Assembly (NCBI RefSeq): GCF_014649015.1
Contig: NZ_BMSF01000003.1
Coordinates: 434,001-498,000, forward strand
Reading direction: 5' to 3'
DNA length: 64,000 nt
Source of the DNA: Streptomyces narbonensis
Lineage (GTDB): Bacteria; Actinomycetota; Actinomycetes; Streptomycetales; Streptomycetaceae
Under the pieces are notes generated by a model. It did not search any database. It saw only the letters and a list, made by a program, of their open reading frames with translations, and was not told the DNA's origin. The translations under genes were made by a program, and so were the position numbers. Shown here in pieces: positions 1 to 8,362 of this stretch. Positions within the stretch are counted from its first letter, which is position 1. Each line of letters starts with the position of its first letter.

Positions 1-2576
1 ACCTGATGCGCCGCACGCTCCAGCACGCCGAGGGCGCGGGCCTCGCCCTGCCCAAGCTGCTGGAGACGGACTACGTCAACACGATCCCCACCTCCGCGGA
101 GCCGTCGATCGCCGAGTCCGGCGGCGACGAGGCGCTGGAGCGCAGGATCACCGCCTGGAACCGCTGGAACGCGGCCGCGATGGTCACCCGCGGCTCGAAG
201 TACGGCGTCGGCGGCCACATCGCCACCTTCGCCTCGGCGGCCTGGCTCTACGAGACCGGCTTCAACCACTTCTTCCAGGGCAAGGAAGCCGACGGTTCCG
301 GCGACCAGCTCTTCATCCAGGGCCACGCCTCCCCGGGCATCTACGCCCGCGCCTTCCTCGACGGCCGCCTGAACGAGGCCCACCTCGACAACTTCCGGCA
401 GGAGTCCGGCGGCAACGGCCTGCCCTCTTACCCGCACCCGCGCCGACTGCCCTGGCTGTGGGAGTTCCCCACCGTCTCCATGGGCCTCGGCCCGCTCTCC
501 GCGATCTACCAGGCACGCTTCAACCGCTACCTGACGAACCGTTCCATCAAGGACGTCTCCGCGTCCCACGTGTGGGCCTTCCTCGGTGACGGCGAGATGG
601 ACGAGCCCGAGTCGACGGCGGCCCTCGCGCTCGCCGCCCGCGAGGGTCTGGACAACCTCACCTTCGTCATCAACTGCAACCTGCAGCGCCTCGACGGCCC
701 GGTCCGCGCCAACTTCAAGATCGTGCAGGAGCTGGAGGCCCAGTTCCGCGGCGCCGGCTGGAACGTCGTGAAGTCGCTGTGGGGCAACGCCTGGGACGAG
801 CTGTTCGCGCTCGACACCACCGGCGCCCTCGTCCGCCGCCTCCGCGAGGTGCCGGACGCGCAGGTCCAGACGTACCAGACCCGCGACGCCGCCTACATCC
901 GCCAGGACTTCTTCGGCAAGGACCCGGCGCTCGTCGCGATGGCGCAGCTGCTGAGCGACGACAAGATCCTCGAGTGCTTCCACCTCTCCCGCGGTGGCCA
1001 CGAGCCGCGCAAGGTGTACGCCGCGTACAAGGCCGCCCTGGAGTTCAAGGGCGCGCCGACGGTCATCCTCGCGCAGACCGTCAAGGGCTTCACCCTCGGT
1101 GAGGGCTTCGCGTCGAAGAACGCGAACCACCAGATGAAGAAGCTGACGACCGACGAGTTCAAGAACATGCGTGACCTTCTGGAGCTGCCGATCTCGGACG
1201 CGCAGTTCGTCGACGGCCAGGTGCCCTACGGCCACCCCGGCGCCGACTCCCCCGAGGTCCGCTACCTCCAGGAGCGCCGCGCGGCGCTCGGCGGCCCGGC
1301 CCCGGCCCGCCGCACCCACGCGCTGCCCGCGCTGCCGGCCCCGGCCGACAAGGCGTTCACGGCCTTCGACAAGGGCTCCGGCTCGCAGTCGATGGCGACG
1401 ACGATGGCCTTCGTGCGACTGATCAAGGACCTGATCCGCGACAAGGAGACCGGCAAGCGCTGGGTCCCGATCGTCCCGGACGAGGCCCGTACCTTCGGTA
1501 TGGAGTCACTGTTCCCGTCGCTCGGCATCTACTCGCCGAAGGGCCAGACGTACGAGCCGGTCGACCGCGACCAGCTGATGTACTACAAGGAGGCCAAGAA
1601 CGGCCAGATCCTCAACGAGGGGATCACCGAGGCCGGTTCGATGGCCGACTTCATCGCCGCTTCCACCGCGTACTCCACGCACGGCGAGGCGATGATCCCG
1701 TTCTACATCTTCTACTCGATGTTCGGCTGGCAGCGGACCGCCGACCAGATGTGGCAGCTCGGCGACCAGCTCGGCCGCGGCTTCCTCGTCGGCGCGACCG
1801 CCGGCCGCACCACGCTGACCGGTGAGGGCCTCCAGCACGCCGACGGCCACTCGCCGGTGATCGCGGCGACGAACCCGGCGGCGCTGACCTACGACCCGGC
1901 GTTCGCGTACGAGGTCGCCGTCATCGTCAAGGAGGGTCTGCGCCGGATGTACGGCGAGGCCGCCGAGGGCGAGGACCAGAACGTCTTCTACTACCTGACG
2001 GTCTACAACGAGCCGATGCCGCAGCCGGCCAAGCCGTCCGGCATCGACGAGGGCATCGTCAAGGGCCTCTACCGCTTCAACACCGCGGAGTCGGCCGGTC
2101 TCGACGTGCCGGCGAACGCCTCGCGCATCCAGCTCCTCTCCTCCGGCACGGCGATCCACTGGGCCTTCGAGGCGCAGAAGCTGCTCGCCGCCGAGTGGGG
2201 CGTGGCCGCCGACGTGTGGTCCGCGACCTCCTGGACGGAGCTGCGGCGCGACGCCCTGGAGGCGGACGCGGCGCTGCTGCGCGGCGAGGAGAAGGTGCCG
2301 TACATCCGCAAGGCCCTGGAGGGCGTCGAGTCCCCGGTCCTCGCGGTCTCCGACTACATGCGCCAGGTCCCGGACCAGATCGCGCAGTGGGTCGAGCAGG
2401 ACTGGTCCTCGCTCGGCGCGGACGGCTTCGGCCTCTCGGACACCCGTGACGCGGCCCGCCGCCACTTCGGCGTCGACGCCCAGTCGATCGTCGTCGCGGC
2501 CCTCGCGCAGCTCGCCCGCCGCGGCGAGGTCCCGGCCTCGGCCGTGAAGGAGGCGCGCGAGCGCTACGGCCTGTAG
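1..2576 (+). CDS. aceE: Pyruvate dehydrogenase E1 component, homodimeric type (5' truncated by window edge)
   Basis: Thiamine-diphosphate-dependent E1 of the pyruvate dehydrogenase complex, which decarboxylates pyruvate and acetylates the lipoyl domain of E2 in the cytoplasm. The ThDP-binding motif GDGEMDEPES is about 194 residues after the first visible Met and is followed by the NCNLQRLDG segment. Transketolase-like pyrimidine and C-terminal domains follow to the natural end at ERYGL. About 857 codons are visible; the family is usually about 900 residues, so roughly 40-50 N-terminal residues lie before base 1. The reading frame is open from the first base, so the real start is outside the window. 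The downstream neighbours lipB and lipA supply the lipoyl cofactor of the same complex. Confidence 0.97.
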   Translation, partial: LMRRTLQHAEGAGLALPKLLETDYVNTIPTSAEPSIAESGGDEALERRITAWNRWNAAAMVTRGSKYGVGGHIATFASAAWLYETGFNHFFQGKEADGSGDQLFIQGHASPGIYARAFLDGRLNEAHLDNFRQESGGNGLPSYPHPRRLPWLWEFPTVSMGLGPLSAIYQARFNRYLTNRSIKDVSASHVWAFLGDGEMDEPESTAALALAAREGLDNLTFVINCNLQRLDGPVRANFKIVQELEAQFRGAGWNVVKSLWGNAWDELFALDTTGALVRRLREVPDAQVQTYQTRDAAYIRQDFFGKDPALVAMAQLLSDDKILECFHLSRGGHEPRKVYAAYKAALEFKGAPTVILAQTVKGFTLGEGFASKNANHQMKKLTTDEFKNMRDLLELPISDAQFVDGQVPYGHPGADSPEVRYLQERRAALGGPAPARRTHALPALPAPADKAFTAFDKGSGSQSMATTMAFVRLIKDLIRDKETGKRWVPIVPDEARTFGMESLFPSLGIYSPKGQTYEPVDRDQLMYYKEAKNGQILNEGITEAGSMADFIAASTAYSTHGEAMIPFYIFYSMFGWQRTADQMWQLGDQLGRGFLVGATAGRTTLTGEGLQHADGHSPVIAATNPAALTYDPAFAYEVAVIVKEGLRRMYGEAAEGEDQNVFYYLTVYNEPMPQPAKPSGIDEGIVKGLYRFNTAESAGLDVPANASRIQLLSSGTAIHWAFEAQKLLAAEWGVAADVWSATSWTELRRDALEADAALLRGEEKVPYIRKALEGVESPVLAVSDYMRQVPDQIAQWVEQDWSSLGADGFGLSDTRDAARRHFGVDAQSIVVAALAQLARRGEVPASAVKEARERYGL

Positions 2577-2610
2577 TCCGGCCGACTGACCGGCAGCCCA
2601 CAGGACATCC

Positions 2611-2655
2611 CCGAGGGGCCGTGCCCGTACTTCTCGTACGGGCACGGCCCCTCGG
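2611..2655 (+). terminator. Perfect 20-bp hairpin terminator after aceE
   Basis: Bases 2611-2630 and 2636-2655 are exact inverted repeats around a 5-nt loop (TTCTC), 34 bp after the aceE stop. There is no U-tract, which is usual for Streptomyces terminators. Confidence 0.85.
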
Positions 2656-2692
2656 CCTGTCCTGGGGGCTGCCGTGCCCCGAAGATGGGTCC

Positions 2693-2932
2693 ATGCGCGC
2701 CACCCGTCTCATCAAGCTGGTCCTGCTGCTCCAGTCCCGTCCGTCGATGACGGCCGCCGAACCGGCCGCGGAGGCCGACGGCCGGGTACGGGTCGTGCTG
2801 CGGGTGGAGAGCGAGGAGGTCGCCTTCTCCCAGCTCCTCACCCTGGGTCCGGAGGCCGAGATCCTGTCCCCGCCCGCCCTCCGCGCACGCTTCACGACGG
2901 CGGCCGCGGCTCTGGCGACGCTGTACGCCTGA
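2693..2932 (+). pseudogene. Internally deleted WYL-domain transcriptional regulator remnant
   Basis: This is a 79-codon open frame. Residues 1-23 (MRATRLIKLVLLLQSRPSMTAAE) match the first helices of the N-terminal HTH typical of WYL regulators. After residue 24 the sequence jumps to the C-terminal end of such proteins (VRVVLRVESEEV, then LTLGPEAEILSPPALRARF and an ALATLYA ending). Full-length relatives are about 310-330 residues, so the recognition helix and the whole WYL ligand-binding domain, roughly 230 residues, are missing while the frame is kept. It follows the aceE terminator. Family assignment is from recognised sequence patterns. Whether the peptide is made is unknown; a functional regulator is unlikely. 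Confidence 0.7.
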
Positions 2933-2979
2933 CGGGCGAGGGACCGGCCCACGTACCCCCGGCCCCGTACTCCGTGTCC

Positions 2980-3186
2980 CTAGGGGGTGTCGTCACATTC
3001 CCGTCGTCGCCCTAAGGGCGGCCCCGCGGCGTCTGGTGCGCGCTCTCGGCGTGCCGGGTGGAAGCCCACGTACTGGACGTACGTGGGCTTTCGCCCGGTG
3101 CGGCGAGAGTGCGTGCCTGGGGGCACCTCCCAGCGGTAGCTGGGGGAGCGCCGCGGGGCAGACGGGAATGTGACGACACCCCCTAG
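2980..3186. repeat. 207-bp palindromic (MITE-like) interspersed element
   Basis: The outer 26 bp (2980-3005 and 3161-3186) are perfect inverted repeats. Inside, a GCCCCGCGGCG / CGCCGCGGGGC pair and a long imperfect palindrome centred near 3074 (arms ending GCCCACGTAC / GTACGTGGGC) fold the whole element into one hairpin. It has no coding capacity. The right half contains a CAGCGGTAGCTGGGGGAG stretch that I recognise as a common Streptomyces interspersed motif. It sits between the WYL remnant and the SDR gene and its right tip supplies the SDR stop codon. Confidence 0.8.
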
Positions 3187-4103
3187 CGGTAGTCCGCCAC
3201 GTCCGGTGTGCCCGTCTCGTCCGCGAGCATGTAGCCCCAGGCGTCCGGCCGTGAGCCGTCGGCGTCGGTGAAGCCGTACTCCCTCGCCAGCTGGCCGCTG
3301 GACAGCGACCGGCCCGTCCAGCGGTGGCGGTCGGGGTCGGCGGCGAGGGCGGCGACGGCCCTGCCGACGTACACCGGGGACTCGGCGACGGCGAAGCCGG
3401 GGATCTTCTCGACGGCGTCGCGCCAGTTCTCCTCGGTGACGCCGAAGGACTCCAGCATCTGCTCCGACCTGAGCCAGCCGGGGGTGAGGGCGACCGCCGT
3501 GGCGCCGTGCTCCTCCAGCTCGGCGGCGAGGCCGAAGGCCATCCGGAGGGGGGCGTTCTTGGCGAGGTCGTAGAAGAGGTTCTCGCGGAAGCGGGTGCCG
3601 TTGTACTCGGTGGTGCCGTCCGTGAGCTCGACGACGAGTCCGCCGGGGTTCCGGATGAGCAGCGGCAGTGCCGTGTGCGAGGTGATGACGTGCGTCCGGA
3701 CGCCGAGTTCGAGCATCCTGAGGCCGTCGTCCAGGTCGTTCTCCCAGGTCTTCTTCCCGAAGACGAGGAGGTGCTCGCCGCCCCACACGTCGTTGACGAG
3801 GACGTCGAGCCGTCCCCGTTCCCGGTCGATCCGGTCGACGAGCGCCCGGACCTGGTCCTGCTCCAGATGGTCGGTCGGCACCGCGATGCCCTCACCGCCC
3901 GCGGCCGTCACCAGTTCGGCCGTCTCCTCGATGGTCTCGGTTGTGCGGCCGACCTCGCTGACCTTCTCGCGGGTGGTGCGCCCCGTGACGTACACGGTGG
4001 CTCCGGCGGCGCCGAGCTGGACGGCGATGGCCCGTCCCGCGCCCCGGGTGGCCCCGGCGACCAGGCAGATGCGTCCCCGCAGGGGTGTGGTTTCCGTCGT
4101 CAT
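3183..4103 (-). CDS. SDR family oxidoreductase (atypical, FabG-like fold)
   Basis: A classical-fold short-chain dehydrogenase of 306 residues, probably cytosolic and NADPH-linked. The dinucleotide motif GATRGAGRAI is at residues 17-26, an NDVWGG stretch replaces the usual NNAG near residue 104, and the catalytic YxxxK is Y178/K182. The ATG at 4103 is preferred over the upstream ATG at 4133 because the Rossmann strand then begins about residue 11, as is typical. Its stop codon TAG is the CTAG tip of the adjacent palindromic repeat, so the last residues of the protein were probably changed by insertion of that element. The substrate cannot be inferred. Confidence 0.85.
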   Translation of the reverse strand: MTTETTPLRGRICLVAGATRGAGRAIAVQLGAAGATVYVTGRTTREKVSEVGRTTETIEETAELVTAAGGEGIAVPTDHLEQDQVRALVDRIDRERGRLDVLVNDVWGGEHLLVFGKKTWENDLDDGLRMLELGVRTHVITSHTALPLLIRNPGGLVVELTDGTTEYNGTRFRENLFYDLAKNAPLRMAFGLAAELEEHGATAVALTPGWLRSEQMLESFGVTEENWRDAVEKIPGFAVAESPVYVGRAVAALAADPDRHRWTGRSLSSGQLAREYGFTDADGSRPDAWGYMLADETGTPDVADYR

Positions 4104-4213
4104 GGACACCAGCCTGGCAGGAAAGTACGACATCTTCTGTCCGGATTCACTTCCGGAGTTCTTCGGGCATTCCGGGTGCGTCGCGCCCGTCGAGACAGGA
4201 TGCTGGTCCCGTG

Positions 4214-4735
4214 ATGGACGAGACGGAGTTCTGGGAGATCATCGATGCCACCCGCGAGGCCGCCGAGGGCGACCCCGAGGAGCAGGCCGATCTGCTCGTG
4301 GAACGGCTGACCCGGCTGGATCCCGACTCCGTGCTCGACTACGCCCGCCATTTCGAGGCCCGGTACAACCGCGCGTACCTCTGGGATCTGTGGGGCGCGG
4401 CGGCGGTGCTCTTCGACGGGGCGGGTGACGAGACCTTCGACGCCTTCCGTTGCTGGCTCATCGGCCAGGGCCGGGAGGTCTTCGAGGGGGCCGTGCACGA
4501 GCCGGACGCGCTGGCGGAGCTCCTCGGCGACTTCGACGTGGAGATCGACGGGGACGGCGAGGAGATCGGTTTCGCGGCGGACGAGGCGTACGAGCAGCTG
4601 ACCGGCGCCGAGACCCCGGACCTGGGCATTCCGATGCCGGGCGGGGAGCCGCTGGGCACGCCCTTCGACATGGAGAGCGACGACGTCCTCGCGGCCCGCT
4701 TCCCCCGGCTGTGGGAGCGCTTCGGGGCCGCGTAG
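4214..4735 (+). CDS. DUF4240 domain-containing protein
   Basis: A 173-residue acidic, soluble protein starting MDETEFWEIID, matching the DUF4240 pattern: an N-terminal EFW-I-DATR helix, then an LWGAA segment around residue 60 and a conserved AxRFPRLWERF C-terminus. No signal peptide or membrane segment is seen. It is transcribed divergently from the SDR at 3183-4103 and ends in a strong hairpin. The function of the family is unknown. A GTG at 4211, one codon upstream, is an alternative start. Confidence 0.8.
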   Translation: MDETEFWEIIDATREAAEGDPEEQADLLVERLTRLDPDSVLDYARHFEARYNRAYLWDLWGAAAVLFDGAGDETFDAFRCWLIGQGREVFEGAVHEPDALAELLGDFDVEIDGDGEEIGFAADEAYEQLTGAETPDLGIPMPGGEPLGTPFDMESDDVLAARFPRLWERFGAA

Positions 4736-4753
4736 AGGCTGGTACGGGAAAGA

Positions 4754-4792
4754 GGTACGGACCCGGGGGCCGTCCCACCCCGGGTCCGTACC
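4754..4792 (+). terminator. 15-bp perfect hairpin after the DUF4240 gene
   Basis: Arms 4754-4768 and 4778-4792 (GGTACGGACCCGGGG and its complement) lie 18 bp after the stop codon. Confidence 0.75.
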
Positions 4793-4813
4793 GGCTCTGC
4801 CGGTGCCGGCTCT

Positions 4814-4850
4814 TCCGTGCCGCCTCCGTGCCGCCTCCGTGCCGCCTCCG
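4814..4850. repeat. 11-bp tandem repeat, about three copies
   Basis: The unit TCCGTGCCGCC is repeated three times plus a partial copy, between the DUF4240 terminator and the decayed SDR. It is noncoding on both strands as far as I can see. Confidence 0.6.
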
Positions 4851-4890
4851 CGAAGACTGCCGGCCACCGGTCTCCCGGTGCCGGCGTCCG

Positions 4891-5155
4891 TCAGCCCTGC
4901 TGGAGCCGCGGGTTCACCTGGCCGAGGATCATGTCCGTGCGCGGCTGGAGCGCCGGGAAGAGCTGCTCCGGCTGCGGGATCGCCCAGTACTTCCCCTCGG
5001 CGACCATCTCGAAGACGCCGCTCGGCGTGCTCCTCGGGGGTCGGTCCGTGCTAGTCGGCGAGGGTCTGCAGGTGGTCGGCGCCGATCCCGGAGGAGGCGC
5101 CCGTGACGACGGCCGTGCGGCCACCGAAGACGCGCTCGGCGAGGGCGCTCGTCAG
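4891..5155 (-). pseudogene. Decayed SDR pseudogene (internal deletion, in-frame stop, frameshift)
   Basis: Read on the minus strand from 5155, the sequence encodes a typical SDR N-terminus (ALAERVFGGRTAVVTGASSG) and breaks off right after the glycine motif. It continues with DHLQTLAD, an in-frame TAG, then HGPTPEEHAER. A shift of frame follows and then a typical SDR C-terminus (GVFEMVAEGKYWAIPQPEQL) ending at 4891. About 150-180 residues of the catalytic core are missing. No ATG or GTG is available at the 5' end, only CTG overlapping the stop of the upstream intact SDR. Its position directly behind 5152-5946 suggests it was once the second gene of that operon. Confidence 0.75.
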
Positions 5156-5946
5156 AAGTGCGTCCCGCCGTCGACGCGGACCTCGGTGCCGGTGATGAAC
5201 TTCCCGTCCTCGCTCGCGAGCATCGCGACGACGCCGGCGACGGTCTCGGGGCCGGCGAAGCCCTGGCCGAGGGCGGGGGCGAGCTTCGCGAAGAGGGACC
5301 AGTCGGTGTCCTCGGGCAGGCCGGGACCGATCGACTGCTTGCTGGCGCCGGTGCCGTCGGTCATGCCGGAGGAGATGGAGCCGGGCTGCACGGCGGTGAA
5401 GCGGATGCCCTGCTTGGCGTACTCGGCGGCGAGCGCGTGCGTCATGGACTGGATGCCGCCCTTGCTGGCCGCGTAGGCCGCCATGTACGGGTGGGCGAAC
5501 ATCGCGGAGGTCGAGGAGAAGTTCACGACGGCGGAGCCGTTGCCCTCCAGGAGGGCCGGTATCGACTCGCGGATCATGAGGAAGGTGCCGGTGAGGTTGA
5601 TCCGCAGCACCTGCTCGAAGGAGTCGAGGCTCGTCTCGTGGGTGTGCGAGGAGCGCAGGATGCCGGCCGCGTTGACCAGGACGTCGAGACCGCCGAGCGC
5701 CTCGACGGCGGCGGCGACGCCGGCCCGTACGGAGGCCTCGTCGGCGACGTTCACGACGACGGTGGTGAGGCGGTCGGCGGCCTCGCCGGCCTTGGCGACG
5801 GTGTCCTTGAGGCCGTCCTCGCTGATGTCGGCGGCGACGACCCGGCCGCCCTCCGCGAGCACCCGGAGCACGGTGGCCTGGCCGATGCCGGAGCCACCGC
5901 CGGTGATGAGGGCGCGGCGTCCTTCGTAACGGGTCAGCTGGTTCAT
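5152..5946 (-). CDS. SDR family oxidoreductase (FabG/glucose-1-dehydrogenase type)
   Basis: A complete 264-residue classical SDR. It has GGGSGIG at residues 16-22, NAAG at 92-95, catalytic serine in NFSSTSAM near residue 145, YAASK with Y158 and K162, and a C-terminal TGTEVRVDGG as in FabG-like enzymes. It is probably an NAD(P)H-dependent oxidoreductase in the cytosol; the substrate is unknown. It is divergent from the TetR gene at 6067 with 120 bp between starts, so that TetR is the obvious candidate regulator. Its 3' end runs into a decayed second SDR. Confidence 0.9.
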   Translation of the reverse strand: MNQLTRYEGRRALITGGGSGIGQATVLRVLAEGGRVVAADISEDGLKDTVAKAGEAADRLTTVVVNVADEASVRAGVAAAVEALGGLDVLVNAAGILRSSHTHETSLDSFEQVLRINLTGTFLMIRESIPALLEGNGSAVVNFSSTSAMFAHPYMAAYAASKGGIQSMTHALAAEYAKQGIRFTAVQPGSISSGMTDGTGASKQSIGPGLPEDTDWSLFAKLAPALGQGFAGPETVAGVVAMLASEDGKFITGTEVRVDGGTHF

Positions 5947-6002
5947 GGCGGCAACCTCTCGATGTCAAGCTTCCGTGGAACGCCTGCCACCGTACGCCCG
6001 AG

Positions 6003-6017
6003 TGGCACGTTTTGCCA
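6003..6017. promoter_or_regulatory. Candidate TetR operator in divergent SDR/TetR promoter region
   Basis: TGGCA-N5-TGCCA is a perfect inverted repeat in the 120-bp gap between the divergent SDR and TetR genes, where an autoregulatory TetR site is expected. The assignment is inferred from position only. Confidence 0.4.
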
Positions 6018-6066
6018 GAGTTGCACGGCATGCACTTCCGGCAGGCGCGGGCGTAGTCTTCGTACG

Positions 6067-6723
6067 GTGAGCACCAAGCCCCCCTCCCTGACGGAGCGCC
6101 GCAAGGCCGCGACCCAGCTGGACATCGCCCGCGCCGCCGCCGAGCTCTTCACCGAGCGCGGGCCCGACGGCACCACGGCCGAGGACATCGCCCTGCGGGC
6201 CGGGGTCGCCCTGCGCACCTTCTACCGGTACTTCCGCTCCAAGCAGGACGCCGTGGCCCCGCTCCTCGCGGGCGGCGCGGACCGCTGGCGCGAGCAGCTC
6301 GCGGCGGCGGGCCCCGGGGCCCGCCTTCCCGAGGCCCTGGAGCGCTCGATCGCCGAGTCGCTGGCCGCGGAGGACGAGGAGAGGGCCGAGGGGCTGCTGT
6401 GGACGCGCGGGCTCCTGCGGGCGGCCGCGGAGGACCCCGCCCTGCGAGCCGTCTGGTACCGGGTCAACCAGGAGTCCGAGGAGAAGCTGCGCGAGGTCCT
6501 GGCCGGGCTCGCGGGCCCCGGGACCGACCCCCTGGAGCTCCGGCTCGCGGCGGCGGCGGCCACGGACGCCATCCGGATCGCCCTGGAGACCTGGGCGGAG
6601 ACGGACGCGCCGGTGCGCGGCGAGGGCTCACCGGCCGCTCTCGCCGTCCGCTGCATGCGCGAGCTGATGGGCGGGATGCGGCTCCTCGGGGACACGCCCG
6701 CCGGGGACAGCTCAGTCGCGTAG
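6067..6723 (+). CDS. TetR/AcrR family transcriptional regulator
   Basis: A 218-residue regulator. The N-terminal TetR HTH runs from about residue 15 to 60 (DIARAAAELFTERG, then VALRTFYRYFRSKQD). A helical ligand-binding domain follows, with an MftR-like or actinobacterial C-terminal pattern (LLWTRGLLRAAAEDPALRAVW). The GTG start at 6067 places the HTH at the usual distance from the N-terminus. It is divergent from the SDR gene at 5152 and probably controls it and itself. The gene ends 12 bp inside the convergent GNAT gene. Confidence 0.9.
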   Translation: MSTKPPSLTERRKAATQLDIARAAAELFTERGPDGTTAEDIALRAGVALRTFYRYFRSKQDAVAPLLAGGADRWREQLAAAGPGARLPEALERSIAESLAAEDEERAEGLLWTRGLLRAAAEDPALRAVWYRVNQESEEKLREVLAGLAGPGTDPLELRLAAAAATDAIRIALETWAETDAPVRGEGSPAALAVRCMRELMGGMRLLGDTPAGDSSVA

Positions 6724-7212
6724 CGCGCGGCCCATCAGGACGTCGTCCACGTACTCCCCGTCGATCAGGAGCTCGCCCGGCAGGACGCCCTCGACCGCGT
6801 ACCCCTCGGAGGCGTAGAGCGCGCGGGCCGGCGTGTTGTGCCCGAGGACCCGCAGGGTGATCCGTCGGGCGCCCTCCGCGCGGGCCCGCTCCGCCGCCGC
6901 CCGCAGCAGCGCCCGCCCCACGCCCCGGCCGCGGACGGATTCGTCGACCACGAGGCCCTGGATCTGGCGCACGTGAGCGTTGGCGGCGAGCGGGGTCGGC
7001 AGGGCGAGCCGGACGTATCCGGCCACGGCGCCGTCCACCACCGCGACGAGGTAGTCCTCGGGCCGGTGGCGCTCGTCGAAGAAGGGCTCGTACGGTTCCG
7101 TCGGCGCGGGCACTACCGCGTGCAGGGGCGACCAGGCGGCCCGGTCGAGCGCGCCGAGGGCGCCCTCGTCCCCGGCCTCGGCGATACGTATCTGCGTCTG
7201 CGGCACGATCAT
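6712..7212 (-). CDS. GNAT family N-acetyltransferase
   Basis: A 166-residue acetyltransferase of the Rim/ElaA-like GNAT fold. The acetyl-CoA binding loop is RGRGVGRALL at residues 94-103, after the QIQGLVVDESV strand; the C-terminal NTPARALYASEGY helix-strand is typical. The ATG at 7212 is chosen because the fold starts immediately after it (QIRIAEAGDEGAL). It is convergent with the TetR gene, overlapping it by 12 bp, and divergent from the epimerase gene at 7259. The acceptor substrate is unknown. Confidence 0.88.
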   Translation of the reverse strand: MIVPQTQIRIAEAGDEGALGALDRAAWSPLHAVVPAPTEPYEPFFDERHRPEDYLVAVVDGAVAGYVRLALPTPLAANAHVRQIQGLVVDESVRGRGVGRALLRAAAERARAEGARRITLRVLGHNTPARALYASEGYAVEGVLPGELLIDGEYVDDVLMGRALRD

Positions 7213-7258
7213 GACGGCCACTGTGTCACGCACGGGCCCCGAAGGGCAGGATGAGCCC

Positions 7259-8170
7259 ATGCAGCGTTCCGCCACTCGCAAGCGCGTCGCCGTCACCGGC
7301 GCGACCGGACTCATCGGCCGGGCCCTCGTCCGCTCCCTGCGCGCCGACGGTCACGACGTCCTCCGCCTCGTCAGACGGCCCGCCGCGACCGCCGACGAGG
7401 TCGAGTGGGACCCGAAGCGGCTGTACGTGGACGCCGCCGGACTCGTCGGGGTGGACGCCGTGGTCCACCTGGCGGGCGCCGGCGTCGGCGAGCGCCGCTG
7501 GACCGAGGCGTACAAGCGGGAGATCCGCGACAGCCGCGTCCTCGGCACCCGGGCGGTCGCCGAGGCGCTGGCCTCGCTCGCGGAGCCGCCGGAGGTCCTG
7601 GTGTGCGGCACCGCGCTCGGCTACTACGGCGACACCGGCAGCCGCGCGGTCGACGAGAGCGCGCCCGCGGGGACGGGCTTCCTGCCCTCGGTGTGCGTGG
7701 AGTGGGAGGCCGCCGCGGCGCCCGCCGTGGAGGCCGGCATCCGCGTCGCCCACGCCCGCACCGGCCTGGTCGTGGCCCGCGAGGGCGGGGCGTGGGGGCG
7801 GCTCTTCCCGGTCTTCCGCGCCGGGCTCGGCGGGCGGATGGGCGACGGCCGCCAGTACTGGTCCCACATCTCCCTCCACGACGAGGTGGCCGCCCTGCGT
7901 CACCTGGTCGACACCCCGGCCCTGTCCGGCCCGGTGAACCTGACGGCCCCCGAGCCGGTCACCAACCGGGAGGTGACGGCCGCGATGGGCCGGGTCCTGC
8001 GGCGGCCGACGGTCTGCGCGGTGCCCGCGCCCGCGCTGAAGCTGGTACTCGGGGACTTCGCCCAGGACGTGCTGGGCAGTCAGCGGGTGCTGCCGGCCCG
8101 GCTGTTGGAGTCCGGCTTCGACTTCGCCTTCCCGACGATCGACGAGGCGATCAGGGCCGCGGCCCGCTGA
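7259..8170 (+). CDS. TIGR01777-family NAD(P)-dependent epimerase (YfcH/SulA-like)
   Basis: An extended SDR of 303 residues. The N-terminal VTGATGLIGRALV dinucleotide motif is at residues 12-24, with VVHLAGAGVGERRW next, and the family signatures GYYGDTG and YWSHISLHDEV are present. The C-terminus has the DUF1731-like tail (VLRRPTVCAVPAPALKLVLGD, then LPARLLESGF). The role is poorly known; homologues are often annotated as nucleoside-diphosphate-sugar epimerases. The start at 7259 gives the Rossmann strand its usual N-terminal position. It lies in the lipoate-gene neighbourhood with the FAD oxidoreductase downstream. Confidence 0.9.
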   Translation: MQRSATRKRVAVTGATGLIGRALVRSLRADGHDVLRLVRRPAATADEVEWDPKRLYVDAAGLVGVDAVVHLAGAGVGERRWTEAYKREIRDSRVLGTRAVAEALASLAEPPEVLVCGTALGYYGDTGSRAVDESAPAGTGFLPSVCVEWEAAAAPAVEAGIRVAHARTGLVVAREGGAWGRLFPVFRAGLGGRMGDGRQYWSHISLHDEVAALRHLVDTPALSGPVNLTAPEPVTNREVTAAMGRVLRRPTVCAVPAPALKLVLGDFAQDVLGSQRVLPARLLESGFDFAFPTIDEAIRAAAR

Positions 8171-8362
8171 CCCCCGCCCCCTCCCCGCGGCGCCCTGCGC
8201 TCCCCCGTGCTGCGTGCACCCCGCCGCGCGCGGGCCGACTTCCGCGGGCGCGCTCCCTAGGCTCGATGCCCATTGTTCGATACGACCGCGAACGCGGGCA
8301 TTCCGGGGGCCGGTTGGGGGCATAAGGCCTCCCACCGGCGGCGCCGACCTGGGGAGGGGCAC

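Noticed and set aside
1506-2645. 379-codon minus-strand frame opposite aceE
   Set aside because: It has no family motifs and mirrors aceE codon bias. Its start lies inside the aceE terminator.
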